63,141 nucleotides of DNA from Anaerotignum sp. GTDB taxonomy: Bacteria > Bacillota > Clostridia > Lachnospirales > Anaerotignaceae. Shown here piece by piece: positions 16,780-25,594 of the stretch. The stretch is from positions 1-63,141 of the forward strand of contig JAHHTU010000008.1 in the NCBI GenBank assembly GCA_020024455.1. The letters are read 5' to 3'. Each line of letters begins with the position of its first letter. Within the stretch, counting starts at the first letter, position 1. The position numbers and the translations under genes were made by a program. The notes under the pieces are model-generated. The model made no database searches. It saw nothing but the letters and a program-made list of their open reading frames with translations, and was not told the origin of the DNA.

Positions 16780-18041
16780 GTGGAAAAACCATATTGAAAC
16801 ATTGCAAATTATTGGGTTTTGCAGAGCAGATGGATATTTTGATTATAGGCGGTTTGATTGAAGAAATCGCACAAAATATCGAACAGGAGGGTGCAAAAAT
16901 CATTGATGTTGCCGGAAATTGGGTATTTTCCGGTTTGATTGATATGCATTGCAATATTTGTGAACCCGGGTTTGAAAATATTGAAAATATTGAAACGGTT
17001 TCTCGCAGTGCGGCAAGGGGCGGCTTTACTTCCATTACCTGTGAGCCAAACACACAACCGGTTGTGGATAACAAAACCGTTGTGGAATATATCATATCCA
17101 AATCTAAGGAACAATCCTCTGTTAATATTTATCCATATGGCAGTATGTCTATGGGGTGCGAGGGAAAGGCAATCGCAGAAATCGGGGAAATGTATGAAGC
17201 CGGTGTGGTGGGCATTTCCGATGGTGACCAATCGGTGAACGATGCGGCTTTGATGCGTAATGTGATGCGATATACCAAAATGTTTGATTTACCCGTGATT
17301 ACCCATTGTGAAGACAGCAGCCTGTCAAAAAATGGTGTAATGCATGAAGGATATACCGCAAGTTGTTTGGGGTTGCGTGGCATTCCCAGAGAAGCGGAAG
17401 AAATACAAGTAGGTAGAAATATACTATTGGCAAAAAATACAGGTGTCAAATTACACATTGCACACGTGAGTACCGTAGGGACAGTGCGTATGATTCGAGA
17501 AGCCAAAAAAAATGGTATTGCGTTGACGTGCGAAACCTGCCCGCATTATTTTACATTGACAGAAACAGCGGTAGAAGATTATAACACATATGCAAAAGTT
17601 AATCCGCCATTACGCACAGAAGATGATGTCAGAGCGATTTTGTCGGGTATCCAAGATGGCACGATTGACGTGATTGCATCGGGACACAGTCCTGTCAGTC
17701 AAACAGAAAAACAAAAAGAATTTGACCATGCGGCATATGGTATTTCCGCATTGGAAACGGCATTTGCTCTGAGTTATACTGCCTTGGTGGAAGGCGGGTA
17801 TATCTCATTGGAGCGTTTGATTGCATTGATGTCGAAAAATCCTGCGGAAATATTGAAGTTGACGCAGAAAGGTGAAATTGCTGTCGGCAAAGATGCCGAT
17901 TTGATTGTGGTGGAAACAGAAGAAACATATCCCATTGAACCCAAATTATTTGCCTCCAAAGCAAAATTTTCACCATTTGCGGGGCAGGAAGTCAAAGGAC
18001 GCATAAGATGTACCATCGTAGGTGGTAAAATCATATCTTGA
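16776..18041 (+). CDS. degenerate dihydroorotase paralogue
   Basis: A 421-aa amidohydrolase-fold protein of normal dihydroorotase length. His177 (THCED) and His230 (HVST), both zinc ligands, are kept. The N-terminal H-x-H-x-x-R motif is H58-C-N60-I-C62, losing one zinc His and the substrate-binding Arg. FTDDG is ISDGD (147-151). TDHAPH is SGHSPV (302-307), losing the catalytic Asp. Activity as a dihydroorotase is therefore unlikely; a complete pyrC lies at 44713-46005. Non-catalytic DHOase-like subunits that scaffold ATCase are known in Pseudomonas (PyrC'), but here the partner ATCase is degenerate too. It is coupled to the upstream gene by ATGA, and smc follows 37 bp after its stop. Confidence 0.85.
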   Translation: MSGKTILKHCKLLGFAEQMDILIIGGLIEEIAQNIEQEGAKIIDVAGNWVFSGLIDMHCNICEPGFENIENIETVSRSAARGGFTSITCEPNTQPVVDNKTVVEYIISKSKEQSSVNIYPYGSMSMGCEGKAIAEIGEMYEAGVVGISDGDQSVNDAALMRNVMRYTKMFDLPVITHCEDSSLSKNGVMHEGYTASCLGLRGIPREAEEIQVGRNILLAKNTGVKLHIAHVSTVGTVRMIREAKKNGIALTCETCPHYFTLTETAVEDYNTYAKVNPPLRTEDDVRAILSGIQDGTIDVIASGHSPVSQTEKQKEFDHAAYGISALETAFALSYTALVEGGYISLERLIALMSKNPAEILKLTQKGEIAVGKDADLIVVETEETYPIEPKLFASKAKFSPFAGQEVKGRIRCTIVGGKIIS

Positions 18042-18078
18042 TTGTTTTGGGAACAATGAGAGCAATGAGGTGCAAAAT

Positions 18079-21000
18079 ATGTATTTGAAACGATTGGACT
18101 TGCAAGGATTTAAGTCCTTTCCAGAAAAAGTGAAATTGGAATTTAATACAGGTATTACGGCTGTGGTTGGCCCAAACGGCAGCGGAAAAAGCAATGTTTC
18201 CGATGCGGTACGCTGGGTTTTGGGAGAACAGCGTGCAAAAAGTTTGCGTGGCGATAAAATGGAAGATATTATATTTGCCGGTACGGAAACAAGAAAGCCG
18301 CAGGGGTTTGCAGAAGTCACCATTGTCATTGACAATGAGGACGGCAGAATGCCCGTGGAGTTTACGGAAGTACAGGTGACAAGGCGGGTATTTCGTTCAG
18401 GGGAAAGTGAATATCGTATCAACGGTACGCCTTGCCGCTTGAAAGATATCCAAGAATTGTTCATGGATACGGGTGTCGGCAAAGAAGGATATTCCATCAT
18501 CGGACAGGGCAAAATAGATGAAATATTGAACGCCAAAGGGGAAGAACGCAGGCGTATTTTTGAAGAAGCAACCGGTATTGTAAAATATAAAACAAGAAAA
18601 ACAGAAGCTGTTGCAAAAATGGAAAAAGAAAAACAAAATTTGTTGCGTGTGGAAGATATCATACAGGAATTGGAAACACAGTTGACACCATTGGAGGAAC
18701 AAAGCCAAAAAGCAAAACAATACCTGACATTGCGGGAACATTTGAAACAGGCGGAAGTTGCTGTGTTTTGTCAGGATATGGCACGCATGGAGCAAGAAAG
18801 CAAACAGCTTTTGACCGTCAAAGAAACCGCAAAGCAACAAAATATAGAAACAAATGCACGCACTGCACAAATCAGACAAGAGATTGCAGAACAAAAGCAA
18901 CAACGACAACAACAAACACAGCAGTTGGAACAGTTGCATCAAAAAATGACACAAGTCCAAAAAGACACGGAAAAAACAGAAGGTCTGATTCGTCTGGCAC
19001 AGGAACAGGCACAAAATGATGCGGGCAATATCACCCGTATACAAAAAGAAATAGAAAACCAACAAAAACAACAACAGGAAAAACAAAAAGAACAAGAGGT
19101 CTGTCGCAGTAAAAAAATGGCGTTGCAAATGGCTTTGGAAAATATGCAAACAACATTGACAACCAAAGCAACAGAATATGACACATTGCATGAAACATTG
19201 CGGCAAGATGAAACAAAAGCGGCACAGTTCAAAGATGAGATTTTTGAACAAATGCGTATGAGTACCGAGGCAAAAGGGGAAATCGCAAAACGGGAAGCCA
19301 TGCGGGAGCAGTTTTTGAAACGAAAAAACCAGTTGGATTTGGAAATTGCACATACCCACAGCCGTTTGGAACAACAACAGGTGCATCAACAGGTATTGCA
19401 GAAAAAAGCACAGGATTATGCACAAACATTGGCAGAAACCAAAAAAGAATTACAGGCATTGGAGCAAGACCATATACAAGCAAGCACACTGAAAACAAAA
19501 GCAGAACAAGATTTGGTCAAACAACAAAAATATATCTCGGAAAAACAATCTCGGTATCGTTTGTTGTCCGAATTGGAAAAAGACCATGAAGGCTATTTCC
19601 ATAGTGTCAAAAGCCTTTTGGCATTGCCTGATTTGGAGCAAAGGGGCATTTGCGGTGCTGTGGGGCAGTTGTTGCGTGTGGAACAGATGTATGAAACGGC
19701 AATCGAGGCGGCTTTGGGTGGTGCGATGCAAAATGTGGTTACCCACACAGAAGATGATGCCAAAAATGCCATACAATATCTCAAACAACGCAAATTGGGA
19801 CGTGCAACATTTTTGCCCGTATCTGCCGTCAAAGGAAAAGAATTGGAAAACCATTTACCCATATTGCGGGAAATTGGCGTATTGGGTACAGCGGAAAAAT
19901 TGGTTTCCTTTGATGAAGCATATACAGGGATTATGACATATTTGTTGGGGCGTATTTTGATTGTGGAAAATTTGGATATTGCGGTTGCATTGGCAAAAAA
20001 ATATCGCCATCAGTATAAAATGGTGACACTGGACGGGGATATTATGAATGCAGGCGGTGCAATGACAGGCGGTTCGCAAAGCAAAAAAACAAGCAGTATT
20101 TTTGGTCGTAACAGAGAAATACAGGCATTGCAAAAAGAATTGGAGCAAAGCGACCAAATCATCAAGCAATTTCAACAAACATTGACATTGGCACAAGAAG
20201 ATTTGCAAGAGATTGCGGAAGAAATATTGGAGAAAAAGTTGGAATTGCAAAGAATGTCTGTCACTGCACAAACAGGCAATGCCGAAATGGAAAAAACACA
20301 AACAGAACTGGCAGAAACCAAAACCAAACTACGTATGTTGGAGTTGGAAGAAAAACAACTGCAAGAACAAATGCAACGTACCGATACAGATATTGCAAAA
20401 AGCAGAGAAGTTGTGAAAAAGGTAGAAACCGAAACGGCAAAGGCAAATGCGGCATTGTTGGAATTTCAAGATAATTTGACAGAAGAAAAAGAAAAAAGAG
20501 ATGCCTTATTAGAAGAAATGACACAAATCAAAATACAGGTTTCACAGCAACAACAGCAGATTGTCACAGTGGAAGAAACCATCACTCGTTTGCAAAAAGA
20601 ACAAGATGCATTGTTGCGGGAACAGGAAATCAAACAAGAGCAAATTGTGTATTTCAAAGAACGTGGCGGGCAGAAAAGTGCAGAACAACAACATTTGAAA
20701 AAACAAGCCGAAACATTGCAAACAGAACAAATACAAACACAACAGGCGTTGGAACAAAGCAATCAAAATTTGACAGCATTTGATGAGAATATACTTCGTT
20801 TGGAGCAGGATTTGCAACAACATACCGAAACGGTGACAAAATTGGAACAGGATTTGTTCCGTATCGAAACCAAATTGGAAAAAAGGGAAGAAGAAAAAGA
20901 CCGTATGTGTGGGCAAATTTGGGAAACGTATGAAATTACCGCAAAAGAGGCTTTATCCTATCCGATTGGAGAACAAAAGACATATGCCGAATGGAAAAGA

Positions 21001-21642
21001 GAGGCAAACAACAAAAAAGATGCACTCAAAACATTGGGACACGTGAATGTGGACGCCATAGAGCAATATCAAGACTTAAAAGAACGATATACATTTTTGA
21101 CAAACCAGAAAGCAGATATTTTGGAGGCAGAGCAAAAACTGCAACAAGTGATTGCGGAATTAACCACTTTGATGGAAACGCAGTTCAAAGAACAGTTTGC
21201 TGTCATTTCTGAAAATTTCAGTATGGTATTCCAAGAAATGTTCGGTGGTGGGAAAGCATATTTGCAATTATCAGATGACAGCAATGTGTTGGAAAGTGCG
21301 ATTGATATTGTGGCACAACCACCAGGAAAAAGCTTGCAAAATATGATGTTGCTTTCCGGTGGGGAACGTGCATTGACAGCCATTGCCATACTGTTTTCCA
21401 TATTGAAAATGAAACCGTCGCCGTTTTGTATTTTGGACGAGATTGAGGCGGCGTTGGACGATGCCAATGTCAGAAGATATGCACAGTATTTGACAAGATT
21501 TTCAAAAGAAACACAGTTTATTGTTATCACACACAGAAAGGGTACGATGGAGTATGCCGATGTGATGTATGGAGTAACGATGCAGGAAAAAGGTGTTTCC
21601 AAATTGATTTCCGTAGATTTTTCGGAAGAAATGGAAGAATAA
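18079..21642 (+). CDS. smc: chromosome segregation protein SMC
   Basis: A 1187-aa condensin ATPase that organises and segregates chromosomes with ScpA and ScpB. Walker A GPNGSGKSN is near residue 32. There are two long Gln/Glu/Lys-rich coiled coils (about 170-500 and 670-1000) and a hinge (about 515-640) with glycine-rich GGAMQNVVT and GGAMTGGS segments. At the C-terminus are the signature LLSGGERALTAIA and Walker B ILDEIEAALDDANV. The start is set at ATG 18079, just after GAGGTG; upstream in-frame codons overlap the previous gene. ftsY follows, as is common; rnc is not in the cluster. Confidence 0.97.
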   Translation: MYLKRLDLQGFKSFPEKVKLEFNTGITAVVGPNGSGKSNVSDAVRWVLGEQRAKSLRGDKMEDIIFAGTETRKPQGFAEVTIVIDNEDGRMPVEFTEVQVTRRVFRSGESEYRINGTPCRLKDIQELFMDTGVGKEGYSIIGQGKIDEILNAKGEERRRIFEEATGIVKYKTRKTEAVAKMEKEKQNLLRVEDIIQELETQLTPLEEQSQKAKQYLTLREHLKQAEVAVFCQDMARMEQESKQLLTVKETAKQQNIETNARTAQIRQEIAEQKQQRQQQTQQLEQLHQKMTQVQKDTEKTEGLIRLAQEQAQNDAGNITRIQKEIENQQKQQQEKQKEQEVCRSKKMALQMALENMQTTLTTKATEYDTLHETLRQDETKAAQFKDEIFEQMRMSTEAKGEIAKREAMREQFLKRKNQLDLEIAHTHSRLEQQQVHQQVLQKKAQDYAQTLAETKKELQALEQDHIQASTLKTKAEQDLVKQQKYISEKQSRYRLLSELEKDHEGYFHSVKSLLALPDLEQRGICGAVGQLLRVEQMYETAIEAALGGAMQNVVTHTEDDAKNAIQYLKQRKLGRATFLPVSAVKGKELENHLPILREIGVLGTAEKLVSFDEAYTGIMTYLLGRILIVENLDIAVALAKKYRHQYKMVTLDGDIMNAGGAMTGGSQSKKTSSIFGRNREIQALQKELEQSDQIIKQFQQTLTLAQEDLQEIAEEILEKKLELQRMSVTAQTGNAEMEKTQTELAETKTKLRMLELEEKQLQEQMQRTDTDIAKSREVVKKVETETAKANAALLEFQDNLTEEKEKRDALLEEMTQIKIQVSQQQQQIVTVEETITRLQKEQDALLREQEIKQEQIVYFKERGGQKSAEQQHLKKQAETLQTEQIQTQQALEQSNQNLTAFDENILRLEQDLQQHTETVTKLEQDLFRIETKLEKREEEKDRMCGQIWETYEITAKEALSYPIGEQKTYAEWKREANNKKDALKTLGHVNVDAIEQYQDLKERYTFLTNQKADILEAEQKLQQVIAELTTLMETQFKEQFAVISENFSMVFQEMFGGGKAYLQLSDDSNVLESAIDIVAQPPGKSLQNMMLLSGGERALTAIAILFSILKMKPSPFCILDEIEAALDDANVRRYAQYLTRFSKETQFIVITHRKGTMEYADVMYGVTMQEKGVSKLISVDFSEEMEE

Positions 21643-21659
21643 ATTTTTGAGGTGAAAAC

Positions 21660-23024
21660 ATGGGATTATTTGATTTTTGGAAAAAGAAAACAAACGACGA
21701 GCCTGTTGCACAAGACACAGAACAGGAAACACTGTTAGAAGTGGAAGGGCTTGAAATTGAAATCGAAACAGATGACGAAGATATCGTATTTCATGTAGAT
21801 GAAAATGCAAGTACCACATCTGCAATCAATCAGGCTGTTGCACAAGTGATGGACGAAGAACCAATCGAATTCCATCAAAAATCAGCAGGTACACTATATG
21901 CAGAAGAATTGGACGACGTTGTGATGCAAGTTCCAGAGGAACACAAAGTTGCGGAAGAAGTCGAAGAACCAGAACCAGAAGTTGTGGAGGAAGTCGAAGA
22001 ACCAGAACCAGAAGTTGCAGAAGAAGTCGAAGAACCAAAACCAGAAGTTGCGGAAGAAGTCGAAGAACCAAAACCAGAAGTTGCGGAAGAAGAACCCAAA
22101 AAAGAGAAAAAAGGCTTTTTTGCAAAATTAAAAGAAGGCTTGGACAAAACACGCAAAAATATCATGGGCGGTGTGGATACAGTTCTTGGCAGTTTTACAA
22201 AAATAGACGAAGATTTATTTGAGGAACTGGAAGAGGCACTCATTATGGCAGATATGGGTGTACAAACCACCATGCAGATTGTGGAAAATTTAAGACAGCG
22301 TGTCAAACGGGAAAGAGTGACAGACCCTGCGGCAATCAAAGGGTTATTGATTGATGAAATCACCAAGATATTGGAAGATGATACAGAAGAAACAGAAGAT
22401 TTGCCATCTCCCACTGTGATGCTTGTCATTGGTGTCAATGGTGTTGGAAAAACAACCACAATCGGGAAATTGTCAAACAACTTTAAGGTAGAAGGAAAGT
22501 CTGTACTGCTTGCGGCAGCAGATACATTCCGTGCGGCAGCGATTGACCAGTTGGAAGTTTGGGGACAACGTGCAGGTATTGATGTGATTAAGCATGAAGA
22601 AAATGCAGACCCTGCGGCTGTGGTGTTTGATGCTTTGCATACGGCAAAAAACAAAAAATCGGATTTGTTGATTTGTGATACCGCTGGCAGATTGCACAAC
22701 AAAAAGAATTTGATGGAAGAATTGCGTAAGATTTCCCGTGTCATAGAGCGGGAATATCCCACAGCACACAAAGAAACCTATTTGGTATTGGACGCTACCA
22801 CAGGACAAAATGCATTGCAACAAGCAAAATTGTTTATGGAAGTGGCAGACATTACAGGTATTATATTGACAAAATTGGACGGTACGGCAAAAGGCGGTAT
22901 TGTTGTGGCAATCAAAAGTGAATTGAAAATCCCTGTGCGTTATATCGGTGTCGGGGAAGGTATGGAAGATTTGCAAAAATTTGATGCCAATGCATTTGCG
23001 AAAGCATTGTTTGGAGAAGCCTGA
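21660..23024 (+). CDS. ftsY: signal recognition particle receptor FtsY
   Basis: A 454-aa SRP receptor GTPase that docks ribosome-SRP complexes at the membrane. An acidic N-terminal A-domain (1-150) contains four tandem 11-residue repeats of the EEVEEPEPEVA type. The four-helix N domain covers about 150-245. The G domain has GVNGVGKTTTIGKLS (P-loop), DTFRAAA, DTAGRLHNKKNLMEEL and TKLDGTAKGG. The repeat region makes it longer than minimal FtsY proteins (about 300-330 aa). It is 17 bp after smc in the same operon. Confidence 0.96.
   Translation: MGLFDFWKKKTNDEPVAQDTEQETLLEVEGLEIEIETDDEDIVFHVDENASTTSAINQAVAQVMDEEPIEFHQKSAGTLYAEELDDVVMQVPEEHKVAEEVEEPEPEVVEEVEEPEPEVAEEVEEPKPEVAEEVEEPKPEVAEEEPKKEKKGFFAKLKEGLDKTRKNIMGGVDTVLGSFTKIDEDLFEELEEALIMADMGVQTTMQIVENLRQRVKRERVTDPAAIKGLLIDEITKILEDDTEETEDLPSPTVMLVIGVNGVGKTTTIGKLSNNFKVEGKSVLLAAADTFRAAAIDQLEVWGQRAGIDVIKHEENADPAAVVFDALHTAKNKKSDLLICDTAGRLHNKKNLMEELRKISRVIEREYPTAHKETYLVLDATTGQNALQQAKLFMEVADITGIILTKLDGTAKGGIVVAIKSELKIPVRYIGVGEGMEDLQKFDANAFAKALFGEA
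21954..22085 (+). repeat. four 33-bp tandem repeats inside ftsY
   Basis: Units at 21954-21986, 21987-22019, 22020-22052 and 22053-22085 encode EEVEEP(E/K)PEV(V/A). The copies are nearly identical at the DNA level, so recent expansion or copy-number variation is likely. They lie in the disordered A-domain and keep the frame. Confidence 0.9.
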
Positions 23025-23038
23025 AAGGAGTGGTCAAA

Positions 23039-23761
23039 ATGGAAGAAAAAGAACAGATTTATCATCATAAAGAACCAAAAAAAGCAGAAAAACATCGCCC
23101 TGTGCATAAAACACCGTATGAAACAGAAATACAAAAACACATGAACAAATATTTTCCAAATCGTGTGGAACGTGTATTTTTTGACCGCTTGAACGACAAC
23201 CAAAGAGTAGATATTCATATCTTGGAAGCACCTACAAAACAGGATTTTCATGTGTTGTATACGGTTGGCATGAGTGCATTTGCCATGAAATTGCCAGATG
23301 ACTTTTATCCCGAATATCAAATGTTGGAACGTGCGGAATTGATTGCATTGTTGCCCGCAGAATGGCAGTTGACAGAACCCGCAGAAGGGGAAACATACAA
23401 CAATACATTGTGGTGGCCTGTGGATTTGTTGCAGTATTTGGCGAGATTTCCGCATGAATACCATAGTTGGTTGGGTTGGGGACATACCATTCCCAATTCT
23501 GAAAATTATGTATCTTATGATGAGGCAAGCACAAAACTGTGTGGTGTGATGCTTTCTGCATTACACGAAAATATCAGTATGTTTCATGCAGAAGATGGGA
23601 CATTGATTAACTTTTATGCATTGTTGCCATTGTACAAAGAAGAAATTGACTTCAAACAAAAAGAAGGTGGCGAGGCATTGTTGCAAAAAATGGCAGAAAT
23701 CAATGGCTTTGGCATGATTTTGTTCCCGGACAGACCGAATGTGTGTGCAGAAACCGAATAA
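23039..23761 (+). CDS. suppressor-of-fused (SUFU) domain protein
   Basis: A protein of about 240 aa with a charged Lys/Glu/His-rich start (1-30) and a bacterial SUFU domain (about 30-235). Recognisable patterns are VDIHILEAP, YTVGMSAFAM, ERAELIALLP and GWGHTIPN, then a LLPLYKEEI segment near the end. Bacterial SUFU proteins are often immunity proteins of polymorphic toxin systems, though many are orphan genes. The start is ATG 23039 with AAAGGAG 8 bp upstream, rather than GTG 23030 inside that site. It follows ftsY by 14 bp and probably shares its transcript. Confidence 0.82.
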   Translation: MEEKEQIYHHKEPKKAEKHRPVHKTPYETEIQKHMNKYFPNRVERVFFDRLNDNQRVDIHILEAPTKQDFHVLYTVGMSAFAMKLPDDFYPEYQMLERAELIALLPAEWQLTEPAEGETYNNTLWWPVDLLQYLARFPHEYHSWLGWGHTIPNSENYVSYDEASTKLCGVMLSALHENISMFHAEDGTLINFYALLPLYKEEIDFKQKEGGEALLQKMAEINGFGMILFPDRPNVCAETE

Positions 23762-23766
23762 AATAA

Positions 23767-23802
23767 AAAAAGGAGTATCCAAATGAGAGGATACTCCTTT
23801 TT
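23767..23802. terminator. bidirectional terminator between SUFU and nucleoside phosphorylase genes
   Basis: A 14-bp stem (23767-23780 with 23789-23802) with A- and T-runs on its flanks. It can serve both converging genes. Confidence 0.85.
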
Positions 23803-23804
23803 GT

Positions 23805-24551
23805 TTATTCTGCTTGTTTGGAAAGTTTCACAAATACTTCCAATGCGGTGATGATTTCGTGTTTTTCGCCTTGGGCAGAAAGAGATTCTCCGTCCACATA
23901 AGAGGCAATGCTATCAGAAGTATCTTCCGCATATGCCACCACGTTATTTAATATGGACGCAGTTTGTATCCCTCTCAAAGCACCGATGGTGAACAATGCG
24001 GCAGTTTCCATATCACAGCCCAAAACCCCTTGTTTTTCCCAATATGCATTCAGTTCGATTTCCCGCTCGGTATAAAAACTATCATGGCTGCGTGCAATAC
24101 CGATATGATGGGAGAAGTGTTGCTCTTTGGCAACTTCTGCACAAGCCATCATCAAAAATGGGTCGGGTACGGCAGGAAATGCCGCATCAATATATGTTTT
24201 TGACGCACCATCATCACGCACAGCACCATTGACGATGATGATGTCACCGACTTTCACTTTCGGTTGCAGACTGCCGCAACTGCCAATGCGAATCATGGCT
24301 TTGACACCGATTTGTGCCAATTCTTCAATGGCAATGCCCGCAGATGTACCACCAATACCGGTGGAAATTGCCAGTATCGGTACACCTTGATAAGTGCCGC
24401 AAATACTTTTATATTCTCTGTTATATGCCAATGGTTGTACGTTGTCCAAATGCATGGCGATACGGTCAACACGGGCAGGGTCTCCGGGCAATATGGCGTA
24501 TGGGATATGCAGATTTTTTCCAAGTTGAATATGTGGTTGTAATGCTTCCAA
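23805..24551 (-). CDS. nucleoside phosphorylase (uridine phosphorylase-like)
   Basis: A 248-aa enzyme of the PNP/Udp family that splits nucleosides with phosphate into base and (deoxy)ribose-1-phosphate. Seen: LPGDPARVDRIA (phosphate binding), STGIGGTSAGIAIEEL, IRIGSCGSLQ, VNGAVRDDG and GCDMETAALF (ribose binding). The overall pattern is closer to uridine phosphorylases than to DeoD, but the base preference cannot be fixed by eye. TTG start with AAGGAGG upstream. It is divergent from an operon that encodes a PfkB sugar or nucleoside kinase, which could act on related products. Confidence 0.88.
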   Translation of the reverse strand: MEALQPHIQLGKNLHIPYAILPGDPARVDRIAMHLDNVQPLAYNREYKSICGTYQGVPILAISTGIGGTSAGIAIEELAQIGVKAMIRIGSCGSLQPKVKVGDIIIVNGAVRDDGASKTYIDAAFPAVPDPFLMMACAEVAKEQHFSHHIGIARSHDSFYTEREIELNAYWEKQGVLGCDMETAALFTIGALRGIQTASILNNVVAYAEDTSDSIASYVDGESLSAQGEKHEIITALEVFVKLSKQAE

Positions 24552-24626
24552 AAAAATACCTCCTTTGTATGATATGATACTTCCAATTTACAATATTTCT
24601 AAAAAAAATGCAACATACAATAACGT

Positions 24627-24655
24627 TTGAAGTCAGTCTTATCTTGTGTTACAAT
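24627..24655 (+). promoter_or_regulatory. promoter of the DMT/PfkB/oxidoreductase operon
   Basis: -35 TTGAAG (24627-24632), a 17-bp spacer, -10 TACAAT (24650-24655), 38 bp before the first ATG. Confidence 0.65.
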
Positions 24656-24692
24656 AAAATACAAATGGACAGCATAGGGAGGTATAGAAAAT

Positions 24693-25118
24693 ATGATTTA
24701 TGTGATATTTTTGCTGATATCCGGTATTTTACAAGGGTTGATGTTATCTTTGAACGGACAACTGGGCAATTATTACAGTATGTTTGGGATATCGTTTTTT
24801 GTGCATAGCATTGCAATGGTGTTATTGATTTTGTATATTACCTGCAAAGAAAAAAAGAAAATCCGTTTGACCGGATTTCCGAAATATATTTATTTGGTTG
24901 GGTTTATGGGTATTGGTATGGTGACATCAAGCAGTTGGTGTACGCTTGCCATTGGTGCAACTGCCATGACAGCGTTGTCCGTCGTGGGACAGATGGTATC
25001 TTCTGCTTTGGTAGACCATTATGGCTGGTTTGGTGTGGACATAGACCCGTTTGATTGGCGGGAATTGCCTGCTTATATTTTGGTGTTGTTTGGGGTTTGG
25101 TTGGTTTCCATGCCATAA
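24693..25118 (+). CDS. half-size DMT transporter subunit (DUF606/YdcZ-like)
   Basis: A 141-aa membrane protein with about five hydrophobic helices, typical of DUF606/YdcZ proteins, which are half-size members of the drug/metabolite transporter superfamily. Motifs include LSLNGQLGNYY near the start and TALSVVGQMVSSALVDHYGWFG in the second half. Such proteins often occur as two adjacent genes whose products are thought to pair into a ten-helix carrier, and a second half follows 12 bp downstream. Substrate unknown. An AGGGAGG site precedes the ATG. Confidence 0.85.
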   Translation: MIYVIFLLISGILQGLMLSLNGQLGNYYSMFGISFFVHSIAMVLLILYITCKEKKKIRLTGFPKYIYLVGFMGIGMVTSSSWCTLAIGATAMTALSVVGQMVSSALVDHYGWFGVDIDPFDWRELPAYILVLFGVWLVSMP

Positions 25119-25129
25119 GGAGGAACGGT

Positions 25130-25594
25130 ATGATATTTTATATAACAGCAGTGGCAAACGGTTTTTTGAATACCGTCAATAAAATGGTGAATGTCAAAGC
25201 AGGGGAATATTTGGGTGTGACCAATGGTGCATTTATCAATTATTTAGAGGCGACCATTCTTTCTTTTTGTTTGATATTTGTGACAGGAAATGGAGCGGAA
25301 ATGCAATTTTCACACATCAAAGAAGTACCCCTGTTGTTTTATATGGGTAGTATCTGCGGACTGGTAGCCATGATATTTTTGATATTGGGTACAAGAAAAA
25401 CAGGTGCAATGGCATCTACTGTATTTTCTCTTTTGGGGCAGTTGGGTATGGCGGTGACATTGGATTATGTGTTCTTTGATACATTCCATTTCCGCCGTAT
25501 CATTGGCATATTTTTGATTTTGGCAGGGATTGCATGGCGGGAACAAGTGAAAGTGCAAAAACGCAGAGAACGCAAAAGGGAGGAATTGGCTTGA
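25130..25594 (+). CDS. half-size DMT transporter subunit (DUF606/YdcZ-like), partner
   Basis: A 154-aa membrane protein with five hydrophobic helices, homologous in layout to the preceding gene (VNVKAGEYLGVTNGAFINY; STVFSLLGQLGMAVTLDYVFF). It ends in a basic tail, KRRERKREE, likely cytoplasmic. The start is ATG 25130, directly after AAGGAGG. The stop overlaps the TTG start of the kinase gene (TTGA), so transport and phosphorylation are likely coupled: the kinase may trap the imported compound. Confidence 0.85.
   Translation: MIFYITAVANGFLNTVNKMVNVKAGEYLGVTNGAFINYLEATILSFCLIFVTGNGAEMQFSHIKEVPLLFYMGSICGLVAMIFLILGTRKTGAMASTVFSLLGQLGMAVTLDYVFFDTFHFRRIIGIFLILAGIAWREQVKVQKRRERKREELA

Noticed and set aside
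18397..19425. 342-aa minus-strand open frame within smc
   Set aside because: Leu/Phe/Cys-rich reverse complement of Gln- and Lys-rich coiled-coil codons; not a gene.
21954..22085. CRISPR-like repeat array
   Set aside because: Units of 33 bp are directly adjacent without spacers, keep the frame and encode an acidic peptide in FtsY.
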